A model generated the notes under the pieces. The model ran no database searches. It was not told the origin of the DNA and was given only the letters and a program-made list of their open reading frames with translations. Of a stretch of DNA of 64,000 nt, positions 48,923 to 56,751 are shown piece by piece (position 1 is the first letter of the stretch; every line of letters starts with the position of its first letter). This DNA comes from DASQFQ01 sp963811595. GTDB lineage: Bacteria > Actinomycetota > Thermoleophilia > Solirubrobacterales > Solirubrobacteraceae. The translations under genes and the position numbers were made by a program. The stretch is from positions 496,001 through 560,000 of the forward strand of contig CAWERW010000008.1 of assembly GCA_963811595.1 (NCBI GenBank), read 5' to 3'.

Positions 48923-49986
48923 TAGGAGGCGGCGACCGAGTACACGGGCGGCAGGTTCACGGCGACCTCGGACCAGCTCGCGCCGGCGTCGCCCGAGCCG
49001 AACACCGCGCCGGAGGTGGAGCCGAAGTAGAGCTCGAGCGCGTCGCCCTCCCCCGTGCGCTCGAACGCCTCGCGCAGGATCGTCAGGTAGGCGTGCGGCT
49101 GCGGCAGGCCGTCGCCGCGCGCCGTCCAGCTCGCGCCCGCGTCGCGCGTCTCGTACACGCGCACGCGGCCCTCGGGCGTCACGCGGTCCATGTCGGCGAC
49201 GAGCGGGATCACGTACGCGCTGTCGGGGTCGGCGGGGTCGATCGCGAGCGGGAAGCCGAAGTCCGACGGCAGGCCGGGCGCGATGTCCTGCCACGACTCG
49301 CCCGCGTCGTCGGAGCGGTAGACGCCGCCGTGGAACTGCATGAAGATCCGCTCCGGCCGCAGCGGCGCGCGCCGCATCCGGTGCACGCACAGGCCGACCT
49401 CGTCCTCCGGCGTGTCCTCGGGCAGGTAGCGCGGCATCAGCCCCTGGTTGCCCTTCCGCCAGCTCTCGCCGCCGTCGTCGGTCAGCCACACCCCGGCCGC
49501 CGAGATCGCGATCGCGAGCCGGTCGGGCTCGCCCGGCCACGTCTCGATCGTGTGCAGGCACAGCCCGCCGCCGCCCGGCTGCCACTTCGGCCGCGTCGGG
49601 TGCTCCCACAGCCCCCGGTTGAGCTCCCACGTGCTGCCGCCGTCGCGGCTCTCGAACAGCACGCCCGGGTCGCCGCCGGCGTACACGGTTCCGTCCTCCT
49701 CGCCGAGACGCAGGATCCACAGCTTCTCGAGCGCCTGCTCGCCGCGCTCGGGGAGCGCCATGCCCTCCGCCTGCACCCACTCCCCCGCGGGATCGTCGGT
49801 GAGGAAGACCTTCGGGCCGTAGAAGGGGTTCGAGGTGGCGGCGAGCACGCGGCCGGAGCGCGGGTCGCGCAGCGCGTACTCGACGGGCTCGCCCGCGAAC
49901 GCGCGGGCGGTGACCTCGAACTCGCCGCCGGGCTCTCCCTCGAGCACGAACAGGCCCTTCTTCGTCCCGACCATCAGCTCCGTCAT
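48922..49986 (-). CDS. BNR/sialidase-like beta-propeller protein
   Basis: A 354-residue cytoplasmic propeller without a signal peptide. The repeats carry Asp-box motifs (S-x-D-x-G-x-x-W): ESRDGGSTWELN, LTDDGGESWRKG, RSDDAGESWQDI, ETRDAGASWTAR and GSGDAGASWSEV. It begins MTELMVGTKKGLFVLEGEPG, a start shared by WD40/YVTN-like 'exo-alpha-sialidase' annotations, but sialidase catalytic residues are not evident. ATG 49986 has GGGAGG nine bases before it. A MoaD/ThiS-like gene lies seven bases upstream, a pairing common in actinobacteria. Confidence 0.82.
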   Translation of the reverse strand: MTELMVGTKKGLFVLEGEPGGEFEVTARAFAGEPVEYALRDPRSGRVLAATSNPFYGPKVFLTDDPAGEWVQAEGMALPERGEQALEKLWILRLGEEDGTVYAGGDPGVLFESRDGGSTWELNRGLWEHPTRPKWQPGGGGLCLHTIETWPGEPDRLAIAISAAGVWLTDDGGESWRKGNQGLMPRYLPEDTPEDEVGLCVHRMRRAPLRPERIFMQFHGGVYRSDDAGESWQDIAPGLPSDFGFPLAIDPADPDSAYVIPLVADMDRVTPEGRVRVYETRDAGASWTARGDGLPQPHAYLTILREAFERTGEGDALELYFGSTSGAVFGSGDAGASWSEVAVNLPPVYSVAAS

Positions 49987-49993
49987 GCGTGGA

Positions 49994-50254
49994 TCAACCT
50001 CCCGAGATCGCCGGGAGGACGTCGATCCGGTCCCGGTCGGAGACATGGGTGCCCTGCTCTGCCCGCTCGCCGTTGACGAACACGTTGATGTGGCGGCGCA
50101 TCACGCCGCGCTCGTCCAGCACCCAGCCGTCGAGCGCGGGGTGGGCGTCCTCGAGCGCCTGCAGCGCATCGCCGACCGTGGCGCCGGCGAGCTCGTGCTC
50201 GGCGCGGTTGCCGGCGAGCCGCTTGAGCGGCTCGCGGAGGCGGACGGTCGGCAT
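49994..50254 (-). CDS. MoaD/ThiS-like ubiquitin-fold sulfur carrier
   Basis: An 86-residue beta-grasp protein. It starts MPTVRLREPLKRLAGNRAEH and ends in the Gly-Gly tail (AISGG) needed for adenylation and thiocarboxylation. The core includes HINVFVNGERAEQGTHVSD. MoaD/ThiS proteins deliver sulfur for molybdopterin or thiamine; this copy is not next to moaE, thiG or an E1-like enzyme but next to a BNR propeller, so its target may be different. TAGGAT six bases before ATG 50254 suggests a leaderless promoter for the three-gene unit that follows. Confidence 0.82.
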   Translation of the reverse strand: MPTVRLREPLKRLAGNRAEHELAGATVGDALQALEDAHPALDGWVLDERGVMRRHINVFVNGERAEQGTHVSDRDRIDVLPAISGG

Positions 50255-50260
50255 GCGCCG

Positions 50261-50266
50261 ATCCTA
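50261..50266 (-). promoter_or_regulatory. -10 hexamer of a leaderless promoter
   Basis: On the minus strand TAGGAT is followed by six bases and then the ATG at 50254 of the MoaD-like gene. The hexamer overlaps the end of the VOC gene upstream. Confidence 0.5.
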
Positions 50267-50632
50267 CGGCCGCAGCACCGACAGGATGTTCCCCGCGGGG
50301 TCCCGGAACCAGGCGATGTCCGGGCCGTTGCCGCGCATGATCCCCTTCTCGTCCTGGGGGGCGCCGTCGTAGTGCTCGAAGCGCACCCCGCGCTCCGTCA
50401 GCGCGTCGACGGCGGCCTCGACGTCGTCGACGGGGAAGTTGAGGACGGTGAACTCGGCCGGCGTGTGGTCCGGCTTCGGGTAAATGAGGACGGTCGTGCC
50501 GCCGGCGAGGTGCAGGGTGAGCATGCCGTGCTCCTCGCTGACCTCGAGCCCGAGGGTGTCGGCGTAGAACGCGCGCGCCTGCTCGACGTCGTTGGCGGCG
50601 AAGCCGCTGAAGGCCTTGCTGTCGCTGAGCAT
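50264..50632 (-). CDS. VOC (glyoxalase/bleomycin-resistance) family protein
   Basis: A 122-residue protein with two beta-alpha-beta-beta-beta units. It has AFYADTLGLEVSEEHGMLTL, TVLNFPVDDVEAAVDALTER, and FRDPAGNILSVLRP at the end. A His/Glu metal site is partly retained (HLAG, HYDG), so an enzyme or a ligand-binding protein are both possible. ATG 50632 is preceded by TAGAGT at seven bases. It is followed by the MoaD-like gene and preceded by an ArsR repressor on the same strand. Confidence 0.82.
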   Translation of the reverse strand: MLSDSKAFSGFAANDVEQARAFYADTLGLEVSEEHGMLTLHLAGGTTVLIYPKPDHTPAEFTVLNFPVDDVEAAVDALTERGVRFEHYDGAPQDEKGIMRGNGPDIAWFRDPAGNILSVLRP

Positions 50633-50639
50633 TCCCGGG

Positions 50640-50645
50640 ACTCTA
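50640..50645 (-). promoter_or_regulatory. -10 hexamer of a leaderless promoter
   Basis: TAGAGT on the minus strand lies seven bases before ATG 50632 of the VOC gene. It sits between that gene and the upstream ArsR gene. Confidence 0.45.
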
Positions 50646-50954
50646 CGCCCGGGCGCCGGCCACCCCGAGGATGGCGTCGAGCACGCCGGGGAAGCGCGCG
50701 TCGAGGTCCTCGCTGCGCAGCGTGTTGAGCCGCGAGCGGCCGTCCTGGCGCTGCTGGATCACGCCGGCCTCGCGCAGGACCTTGAAGTGATGGGTGCAGG
50801 TCGACTTCGTCACCGGGACGTCGACGCTGCCGCACGACTGCTCACCGCTCGCGAGGTGGCGGACCATCTTGAGGCGCACGGGATCGCTGAGCGCGTGCAG
50901 CACGGCACTCAACTCGAGCTCGTCGCGGGTGGGGTGGGTGAGCATCGCGGTCAT
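50643..50954 (-). CDS. ArsR family repressor
   Basis: A 103-residue classic ArsR-type winged helix. It has LSAVLHALSDPVRLKMVRHL, a metal-like Cys region (EQSCGSVDVP), recognition segment VTKSTCTHHFKVLREAGVIQ and wing QRQDGRSRLNTL. The ATG at 50954 lies eight bases from the first of two nearly identical operators (50962-50979, 50989-51006) that also face the plus-strand 30-residue ORF. It is therefore probably autoregulatory and controls the divergent genes. The inducing signal is not clear; a single Cys pair across the dimer is possible. Confidence 0.88.
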   Translation of the reverse strand: MTAMLTHPTRDELELSAVLHALSDPVRLKMVRHLASGEQSCGSVDVPVTKSTCTHHFKVLREAGVIQQRQDGRSRLNTLRSEDLDARFPGVLDAILGVAGARA

Positions 50955-50961
50955 GTTGATT

Positions 50962-50979
50962 GTACGACGATCATCGTAC
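50962..50979. promoter_or_regulatory. ArsR operator 1
   Basis: GTACGACGATCATCGTAC is an 18-bp palindrome with arms GTACGA/TCGTAC, broken only at two symmetric central positions. It lies between the ArsR start and the second copy. Together the two sites occupy nearly all of the divergent promoter region. Confidence 0.8.
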
Positions 50980-50988
50980 TTTGCTACG

Positions 50989-51006
50989 GTACGACAATCA
51001 TCGTAC
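50989..51006. promoter_or_regulatory. ArsR operator 2
   Basis: GTACGACAATCATCGTAC has arms identical to operator 1, centred 27 bp away, and differs from it at one position. It is followed at seven bases by AAGGGGG (ribosome-binding site of the 30-residue ORF at 51020). Confidence 0.8.
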
Positions 51007-51019
51007 TAAGGGGGACAAC

Positions 51020-51112
51020 ATGAGCAGCGCACAGGCAGCCCTCCTCGCGCGGCGCCGCACGGAGGCGCTCGTCGCGGGCTACATCCGCGAGCTGTCCGGC
51101 GGAAGCCGGTGA
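51020..51112 (+). CDS. 30-residue microprotein under ArsR operators
   Basis: The frame encodes MSSAQAALLARRRTEALVAG followed by YIRELSGGSR. ATG 51020 follows an excellent AAGGGGG site by five to six bases, directly after the twin operators. The peptide is an amphipathic basic helix, with no signal or membrane segment. It is too short for most gene callers. The strong translation signal and the operator-controlled promoter argue that it is made. It may be a regulatory peptide or a leader; function unknown. Confidence 0.6.
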   Translation: MSSAQAALLARRRTEALVAGYIRELSGGSR

Positions 51113-51133
51113 CCGAGATGAAATACTTCGCGC

Positions 51134-52594
51134 ATGCCGCGCAGTGTGCGGCCGACGGGCACGCCGGGGACGGAGGAGCTGGCCGCGATCCTCAATCGCG
51201 TCGCGCTGCCGGTGTGGGTCGTCGACCACGAAGGACTCGTCGTGTTCGTGAACCCCGCGGGCCTCACGGCCCTCGGCTACGGCGACCTGGCTGAGCTGCT
51301 CGGGCGGCCGGGCCACGAGGCGGTCCACTACCGGCGCCCGGACGGGTCGCCCTACCCGGCAGAGGAGTGCCCGATGACGCAGGCGCGCGGCACGGGCAGG
51401 ACGGTCCGCTCGGACGGGGACTGGCTCATCCGCCGCGACGGGTCGATGTTCCCCGTCGCCTACACGATGACCCCGATCGACCTCGCGGGCGGGCAGGGCG
51501 CGGTCGTCGCGTTCGAGGACCTCGGGCAGCAGCGCGAGGCCGAGCAGGCGCTGCGCGAGCGCGAGGCGATGCTCGCCTCGGTCGACCAGCCGGTCTGGGT
51601 ACTCGCCCCCGACGGCTCCTTCCACTACGCCAACGACGCGGCCGCCACCGTGCTCGGCTACGCGGACGCGGCCGAGCTGCTCGGCCGCCCGGGCCACGAG
51701 ACGGTGCACCACAAGAAGCCCGACGGCTCGCCGTATCCGGTGGAGGAGTGCCCGATCGCCCACGCCCTGCGCCACGGCGAGACGCTGCACGAGCACGACG
51801 ACTGCCTCGTGCGCAAGGACGGCTCTATGGTCGAGGTCACCTACTCGATGCGTCCGTTCCGGCTCGCCGGCGGGCTCGGAGCGATCACCGCGTTCCGGGA
51901 CATCGAGCAGCGGAGGCGGGCGGAGCGCGCCGCGCGCGAGCGCGACGTCGCGCAGGCGCGGGCCGAGGCGCTGCAGGCGGCGCGGCGGCGGGTCATCGAG
52001 GCGGCGGACGCCGCGCGCGCCCGGCTCGAGCGCGACCTCCACGACGGCGCGCAACAGGACTTCGTCAGCGCGGTGCTGAACCTGCGCCTCGCCGACCGGC
52101 TCGAGCCGGCGAACCCCGAGCGGGCGCGCGAGCTGCGCGCGAAGGGCGTCGAGCTGGCCGACCACGGCGTGGCCGAGCTGCGGCGGCTCGCGGCGGGCAT
52201 CCATCCCTCGGTGCTCACCGAGCACGGGCTCGGCCCGGCCGTCGAGGCGCTCGCCTCGCGCCTGCCGATCGAGGTCCGCGTCGACGACGGGGCGCCCGGG
52301 CGGCTGCCCGCGGCGGTCGAGGCCAGCGTCTATTTCTTCGTGTCCGAGGCGCTGACCAACACGGTCAAGCACGCGCAGGCGAAGGAGGCGCGGGTGCGGA
52401 TCGGCGCCGCCGGCCGCGAGCTCGTGGTCGAGGTGGCCGACGACGGCGTCGGCGGCGCGGAGTCCGGCAACGGCGGCACCGGCCTGCGCGGCCTGGGCGA
52501 CCGCGTCGGCGCGCTCGACGGCTCGCTGGAGCTCCGCAGCCCGCCGAACGGCGGGACACTGCTGCGCGCGCGGATCCCGCTGCCGTCCGCCTGA
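51134..52594 (+). CDS. cytoplasmic PAS histidine kinase (HisKA_3 / NarL-type)
   Basis: A 486-residue sensor without membrane helices. Two PAS domains (residues about 18-130 and 140-258) each contain the loop GRPGHEAVHYRRPDGSPYP or its close copy, with HxxV and CPI/CPM nearby (a possible ligand or metal site). A coiled coil at 260-290 leads to the HisKA_3 phospho-acceptor in RLERDLHDGAQQDF, and the HATPase_c domain ends GGTLLRARIPL. No response regulator follows, so the partner is encoded elsewhere. It lies 21 bases behind the ArsR-controlled microprotein and is probably in the same transcript. Confidence 0.88.
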   Translation: MPRSVRPTGTPGTEELAAILNRVALPVWVVDHEGLVVFVNPAGLTALGYGDLAELLGRPGHEAVHYRRPDGSPYPAEECPMTQARGTGRTVRSDGDWLIRRDGSMFPVAYTMTPIDLAGGQGAVVAFEDLGQQREAEQALREREAMLASVDQPVWVLAPDGSFHYANDAAATVLGYADAAELLGRPGHETVHHKKPDGSPYPVEECPIAHALRHGETLHEHDDCLVRKDGSMVEVTYSMRPFRLAGGLGAITAFRDIEQRRRAERAARERDVAQARAEALQAARRRVIEAADAARARLERDLHDGAQQDFVSAVLNLRLADRLEPANPERARELRAKGVELADHGVAELRRLAAGIHPSVLTEHGLGPAVEALASRLPIEVRVDDGAPGRLPAAVEASVYFFVSEALTNTVKHAQAKEARVRIGAAGRELVVEVADDGVGGAESGNGGTGLRGLGDRVGALDGSLELRSPPNGGTLLRARIPLPSA

Positions 52595-52671
52595 CCGAGG
52601 GTCGCGCCAGGGTGGTCTAGGGGTCATTCCCGATGGTGCGCGCACCGCCGGCGCGGCACCATGGATCCACC

Positions 52672-52902
52672 ATGAACTCGACCTCCCCCACTCCCCTCAC
52701 CCGCTCCACCACCGACAGCAAGATCTCCGGCGTCGCCGGCGGCCTGGCCGCCCACCTCGGCGTCGACGCGACGCTCGTCCGCGTCGCCTTCGCCGTGTCG
52801 ATCTTGTTCAGCGGTGCCGGCCTCGTCGCCTATCTCGCGATGCTCGTCATCGTCCCGCGCGACGACGCCGCGCCCGCCGGCGCAGCCCCCACGCCGGCCT
52901 GA
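52672..52902 (+). CDS. PspC domain protein
   Basis: A 76-residue protein: STTDSKISGVAGGLAAHLG (residues 11-29) is the conserved PspC start, followed by DATLVRVAFAVSILFSGAGL and the membrane helix YLAMLVIVPRDD. PspC proteins are single-pass membrane components linked to envelope-stress responses or to sensor kinases. Here it is alone, right after the PAS kinase. ATG 52672 is used; in-frame extension to 52633 is unsupported. Confidence 0.88.
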   Translation: MNSTSPTPLTRSTTDSKISGVAGGLAAHLGVDATLVRVAFAVSILFSGAGLVAYLAMLVIVPRDDAAPAGAAPTPA

Positions 52903-52915
52903 CCCGCACCCGGCA

Positions 52916-52938
52916 CGGGCCCTGCAACCCAGGGCCCG
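52916..52938 (+). terminator. hairpin after pspC
   Basis: CGGGCCCTG and CAGGGCCCG form a perfect nine-base stem around a five-base loop, 14 bases beyond the PspC stop. It separates pspC from the GGDEF-EAL gene and is a likely terminator despite having no T-run. Confidence 0.65.
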
Positions 52939-52991
52939 GCCGGGCAGGCGGGAAAACTTCAGTAATCGGACGCTGCTGTCGATGCGTCAGT

Positions 52992-55097
52992 ATGCGTCCC
53001 GTAGCGGAGCCGCCCCAAGCGCGCCGCCGGGTTTCGCTGCGCCGCCGCCTCTTCGTCTTCGCGGGCGCCGTCATCGCCCCGCTCGTCATCGGAGCGCTCA
53101 CCTACGGCGCCATCCTGCTGCACTCGTCGTCGCGCTCCCAGGCCCTCGCCGAGGAGATGGTCGACGAGTCCCAGGTCAGCGTGGCGCTGTTCCAGGGCCT
53201 GCAGCGCGCCCGTATCGCGGGCAGCAGCTACATGGAGGAGGGCGAGCGCGAGGAGCTCGGCGAGTTCCGCGTCGCGGCCAAGCAGGTCGACGGCGCGCTC
53301 GCGAGCAAGGCCTTCGGCGAGCGCGGTGAGCGGACGCGGCTGGACCGGGTCAAGCGCCAGTGGACCGCGGCCGTCGACCAGCTCGAGGATTCGCGGACCG
53401 GCGTCGGCTCGGCCGTCGACGACATCGCCGACCCCGAGGACGTCTTCGAGGAGCACATGAACACGGCGATCGGCGGCGTCGAGCAGCTCGTCGCGATCTC
53501 CGAGCGCGAGAGCCGCGCCGCCCTGGCAGCGACCCGCCGGCTCAACCGCGGGCAGGCCGCGATCGCCCTGATCGCGCTGCTCACGTCGCTCGGCATCGCC
53601 GGGCTGCTGGCCAGCCGCCTCGCGGTGGCCACGCTGCGGCCGATCCAGCGCCTCACCCAGGCCGCGCGCGCGTTCGGCAGCGGCCACCTCAGCCACCGCG
53701 TCGAGATCACCTCATCCGCCGAGCTGCACGAGATGGCGGAGACGTTCAACCGCATGGCGGAGGCGCTGCAGGGGCAGCACAACCAGCTCGAGGAGCAGGC
53801 CTTCACCGACTCGCTGACCGGCATCGCCAACCGCGCGCTGTTCGAGGACCGCGCGGCCCACGCGCTCCAGCGCGGCTCCCGCACCGGCGAGCGCACCGCC
53901 GTGCTGCTGATCGACCTCGACGACTTCAAGCTCGTCAACGACGGTCTCGGCCACGCGCGCGGCGACGAGCTGCTCGCGCTGTCCGCGGGCCGGATCGCCG
54001 ACGGCGCCCGCGCCTCCGACACGATCGCCCGGCTCGGCGGCGACGAGTTCGCCGTCCTGCTCGAGGGCGTGCGCGGCCTCGACGACGCCCTGGGCGCCGC
54101 CGAGCGCGTCCGCCGGCTGTTCGACACGCCGTTCTACATCGACAACTCCGACGTCGTCGTCACGGCGAGCATCGGCATCGCGATGGGCTCCGGCACGGTC
54201 GAAGCCGAGGAGCTGCTGCGCCGCGCCGACCTCGCCATGTACCGCGTCAAGGAGACGGGCAAGAACGGCGCCGCGTTCTTCGATCCCGCCATGGAAGACC
54301 GCGCGGTCGACCGGCTCGACCTCCTCAGCGCGCTGCGCAAGGCGATCGTGCGCGACGAGCTCGTCGCCCACTACCAGCCGATCGTCGACCTCGAGACCGG
54401 CGACGTCGTGGCCGCCGAGGCGCTGCTGCGCTGGCAGCGGCCGGGCCACGGGCTCGTGCCGCCGCTCGACTTCATCCCGCTCGCCGAGGAGACCGGGCTG
54501 ATCCAGCCGATCGGCGCCTGGGTCCTGCACGAGGCGTGTCACCAGGCGTGCGCGTGGCGCAAGAACGGCGCACCCGGCGTGCGGGTCAACGTCAACGTCT
54601 CCGCGCGCCAGCTGATCGACCCGGACTTCGAGACGATCGTCAGCGGCGCCCTGGCGTCGACCGGGCTCGAGCCCGGCGCGCTCGTGCTCGAGGTCACCGA
54701 GTCGACCGTCATGCAGAACCCGGAGCTGACGATCCCGAAGCTCGATCGCATCGTCGCCACCGGCGTCCAGCTCACGCTCGACGACTTCGGCGAGGGCTAC
54801 TCGTCGCTCAGCCACCTCCAGCACCTCCCCGTGGAGGGGCTGAAGATCGCCCGGCCCTTCATCCGCGAGCTCGCCGGCACGGCGGGTGACGCGCGCCTCG
54901 TGCGCGGCATCATCGAGCTGGCGCACAGCCTCGGGCTGACGCTGGTGGCCGAGGGCATCGAGGACGAAGCGCAGCGCGACGCGCTGCGCGCGCTCGGCTG
55001 CCCGCTCGGCCAGGGCTTCCTGTTCGCGCGGCCGCTCGAGGTCAAGGCCCTGCGCGCGCTGCTGCGCGAGAAGTCGCTCGTGGCCCCGCGCGCTTGA
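52992..55097 (+). CDS. membrane GGDEF-EAL cyclic-di-GMP protein
   Basis: A 701-residue protein. Transmembrane helices at residues about 20-43 and 190-213 flank a helical extracytoplasmic sensor, and HAMP follows at 214-268. The GGDEF domain (270-430) has an intact active site at 349-353 (RLGGDEFAV) and an inhibitory RxxD site (Arg340-Asp343) five residues ahead. The EAL domain (440-690) has AEALLRW at 474-480, NVNVSARQL, EVTES, DDFGEGYSS and AEGIED. The usual KID is KIA, so Asp after the catalytic Lys is replaced. It may make and degrade c-di-GMP; balance unknown. Confidence 0.92.
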   Translation: MRPVAEPPQARRRVSLRRRLFVFAGAVIAPLVIGALTYGAILLHSSSRSQALAEEMVDESQVSVALFQGLQRARIAGSSYMEEGEREELGEFRVAAKQVDGALASKAFGERGERTRLDRVKRQWTAAVDQLEDSRTGVGSAVDDIADPEDVFEEHMNTAIGGVEQLVAISERESRAALAATRRLNRGQAAIALIALLTSLGIAGLLASRLAVATLRPIQRLTQAARAFGSGHLSHRVEITSSAELHEMAETFNRMAEALQGQHNQLEEQAFTDSLTGIANRALFEDRAAHALQRGSRTGERTAVLLIDLDDFKLVNDGLGHARGDELLALSAGRIADGARASDTIARLGGDEFAVLLEGVRGLDDALGAAERVRRLFDTPFYIDNSDVVVTASIGIAMGSGTVEAEELLRRADLAMYRVKETGKNGAAFFDPAMEDRAVDRLDLLSALRKAIVRDELVAHYQPIVDLETGDVVAAEALLRWQRPGHGLVPPLDFIPLAEETGLIQPIGAWVLHEACHQACAWRKNGAPGVRVNVNVSARQLIDPDFETIVSGALASTGLEPGALVLEVTESTVMQNPELTIPKLDRIVATGVQLTLDDFGEGYSSLSHLQHLPVEGLKIARPFIRELAGTAGDARLVRGIIELAHSLGLTLVAEGIEDEAQRDALRALGCPLGQGFLFARPLEVKALRALLREKSLVAPRA

Positions 55098-55114
55098 CTT
55101 AGCCACCGGAAACG

Positions 55115-55123
55115 GTCACAAAC
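55115..55123 (+). promoter_or_regulatory. GTCACAAAC element before ECF/propeller module 2
   Basis: This nonamer is identical to that at 27647-27655 upstream of the paralogous sigma gene. It is a candidate -35 recognised by one or both of these sigma factors. Confidence 0.5.
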
Positions 55124-55124
55124 G

Positions 55125-55145
55125 TCCCGCAACTCCGAAGTGGGC
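55125..55145 (+). promoter_or_regulatory. hairpin-capable element shared with 56974-56993
   Basis: TCCCGCAACTCCGAAGTGGGC ends in the 11-mer CCGAAGTGGGC, which recurs exactly at 56983-56993 before the Nramp-like transporter. CCCGC can pair with GTGGG (one G-T pair) around an eight- or nine-base loop. It lies between the GTCACAAAC element and the sigma start. Confidence 0.4.
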
Positions 55146-55150
55146 GGTAG

Positions 55151-55693
55151 ATGCAGCCGACCGGCCGGACGGACGAGGACCTCCTGAGCGCTCGCGACGC
55201 GACGTCGTTCGAGCTGTTCTATCTGCGCCACGTCGACGTGCTGCTCGGCTTCCTCGCGCGCCGCACGGGCGACCCGGAGCTCGCTGCCGACCTGGCCTCC
55301 GAGACGTTCGCGGCCGCGCTCGCCCACCGGCGGCGCTTCAAGCCCGCGGCCGGCTCCGCGAGCGCGTGGCTGTTCGGCATCGCCGCCCACAAGCTCGCCG
55401 ACGCCCAGCGCAAGGGCTACGCCGAGCGGCGGATGTGCCGGCGCCTCGGCATGGAGCGGATCACGCTCGGCGACGACGACGTCGCCCGCATCGCGATGCT
55501 CGGCGAGAGCACGACCGGGACGCTGCTCGACGAGCTCGCCGAGCCGCAGCGCGCGGCGATCCACGCGCACGTCGTCGACGAGCGCAGCTACCGCGACCTC
55601 GCGCGCGAGTGGGACACGTCCGAGGCCGTCGTGCGCAAACGCGTCAGCCGCGGGCTCGCGTCGGTGCGACGCCGGATGGGGAGGGCAGGATGA
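55151..55693 (+). CDS. ECF sigma factor of propeller module 2
   Basis: A 180-residue sigma factor paralogous to 27671-28228. It begins MQPTGRTDEDLLSARDATSF, has region 2 in FYLRHVDVLLGFLARRTGDP and LAADLASETFAAAL, and region 4 with LDELAEPQRAAIHAHVVDER and SEAVVRKRVSRGLASVRRRM. The stop overlaps the ATG of the propeller gene (ATGA). The nonamer GTCACAAAC at 55115 is shared with module 1. The module lies directly downstream of the GGDEF-EAL gene but has its own promoter region. Confidence 0.88.
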   Translation: MQPTGRTDEDLLSARDATSFELFYLRHVDVLLGFLARRTGDPELAADLASETFAAALAHRRRFKPAAGSASAWLFGIAAHKLADAQRKGYAERRMCRRLGMERITLGDDDVARIAMLGESTTGTLLDELAEPQRAAIHAHVVDERSYRDLAREWDTSEAVVRKRVSRGLASVRRRMGRAG

Positions 55694-56751
55694 GCCATGA
55701 CTTCGTGACCGCGCTGCAGCTGCAGCTGCGGGAGGCCGCGCAGCGCGAGGAGCGCCGCGGCGCGCTGCGGCGCGCGCTGGCGCCGCGGCCGGTGCTCGCC
55801 GGCGCTGTCGCCGTCGTGCTGCTGCTCGCGCTCGTCGCCGTCGTCGGCGGGCTGCAGTGGGGCGACCGCGCGGAGCGCCAGGCCGCCCCGCGGGTCGTCG
55901 CGAGCGTGGCGCTGAGCAACGAGCTCGGCCAGGTGTACACCGGCTTCGGCTCGGTCTGGATGGCCGACACCGGGAAGGACCGGCTGCTCCGCGTCGACCC
56001 GCGCTCGCGGCAGGTGCTGCAAGCGATCCCCGTCGCCGGGCCGGTCCTCGTCGGTGCCGGCGCCGGAGCGGTGTGGGTGCTCGACGAGGCCGGCTGGCTC
56101 GCCCGCGTCGACCCGCAGACCAACCGCGTCACCGGCCGCCTGGCGGTCATCGAGGAGCTCGCGCGCCGCGGCGTCGAGGCCTCGCTGCCGGTCGAGATCC
56201 TGATCGCGGACGGCGTGCCGTGGCTGGTCACCGACCGGGGTGCGCTGCGCCTCGACCCCGCCACGGGCAAGGCCGCCGGCTTCATCAAGCTGCCTGACGA
56301 GGGCGCGCGCTCCGTCGCGCTCGCCCAGGACGGCTTCTGGGTGCTCACGCGCGACGCGCGCCTGCTGCGCTACGACCTCGACAGCGGGCGCCGCGTGACG
56401 GAGCTGCCGGTCCGCCTGAGCGGCGCGTCGGGGGTCATTCCGACGCGCGTCGGTCCCGTGCTCGTGACCAATGACGGCCGGATCGCGCGCGTGTCGCCGA
56501 TCGACGGCAAGCTCGCCTGGAGCCGCCAGGTGTCGGCCGGCTTCAATCCTCCCGGAGTGGAGATCGGCGACGAGCTGTGGATCCACGCCATCGGCGACGC
56601 GGCCCCCGACCGGATGATCGCGCTCGACCTCGAGACGGGCGCAACGCGGTCCGCCACGAGCTTGCCGGAGTTCGGCTCGTCGGGCGCCGCCCGCGTCGGC
56701 GACGAGCTGTGGATCACGACCCCGACCGGAAAGGTGATGGTGATCAGATGA
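55690..56751 (+). CDS. membrane-anchored beta-propeller protein, probable anti-sigma sensor (module 2)
   Basis: A 353-residue protein with the same layout as 28225-29277: cytoplasmic start MSHDFVTALQLQLREAAQRE, transmembrane helix at 35-55, then propeller repeats outside (FGSVWMADTGKDRLLRVDPR, AGAVWVLDEAGWLARVDPQT, DELWIHAIGDAAPDRMIALD). The two share the DFVT-x-L motif and Arg-rich region but little in the propeller ligand surface. No known anti-sigma fold is visible. The ATGA overlap with the sigma gene supports a stoichiometric pair. An in-line third gene (56748) follows. Confidence 0.8.
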   Translation: MSHDFVTALQLQLREAAQREERRGALRRALAPRPVLAGAVAVVLLLALVAVVGGLQWGDRAERQAAPRVVASVALSNELGQVYTGFGSVWMADTGKDRLLRVDPRSRQVLQAIPVAGPVLVGAGAGAVWVLDEAGWLARVDPQTNRVTGRLAVIEELARRGVEASLPVEILIADGVPWLVTDRGALRLDPATGKAAGFIKLPDEGARSVALAQDGFWVLTRDARLLRYDLDSGRRVTELPVRLSGASGVIPTRVGPVLVTNDGRIARVSPIDGKLAWSRQVSAGFNPPGVEIGDELWIHAIGDAAPDRMIALDLETGATRSATSLPEFGSSGAARVGDELWITTPTGKVMVIR

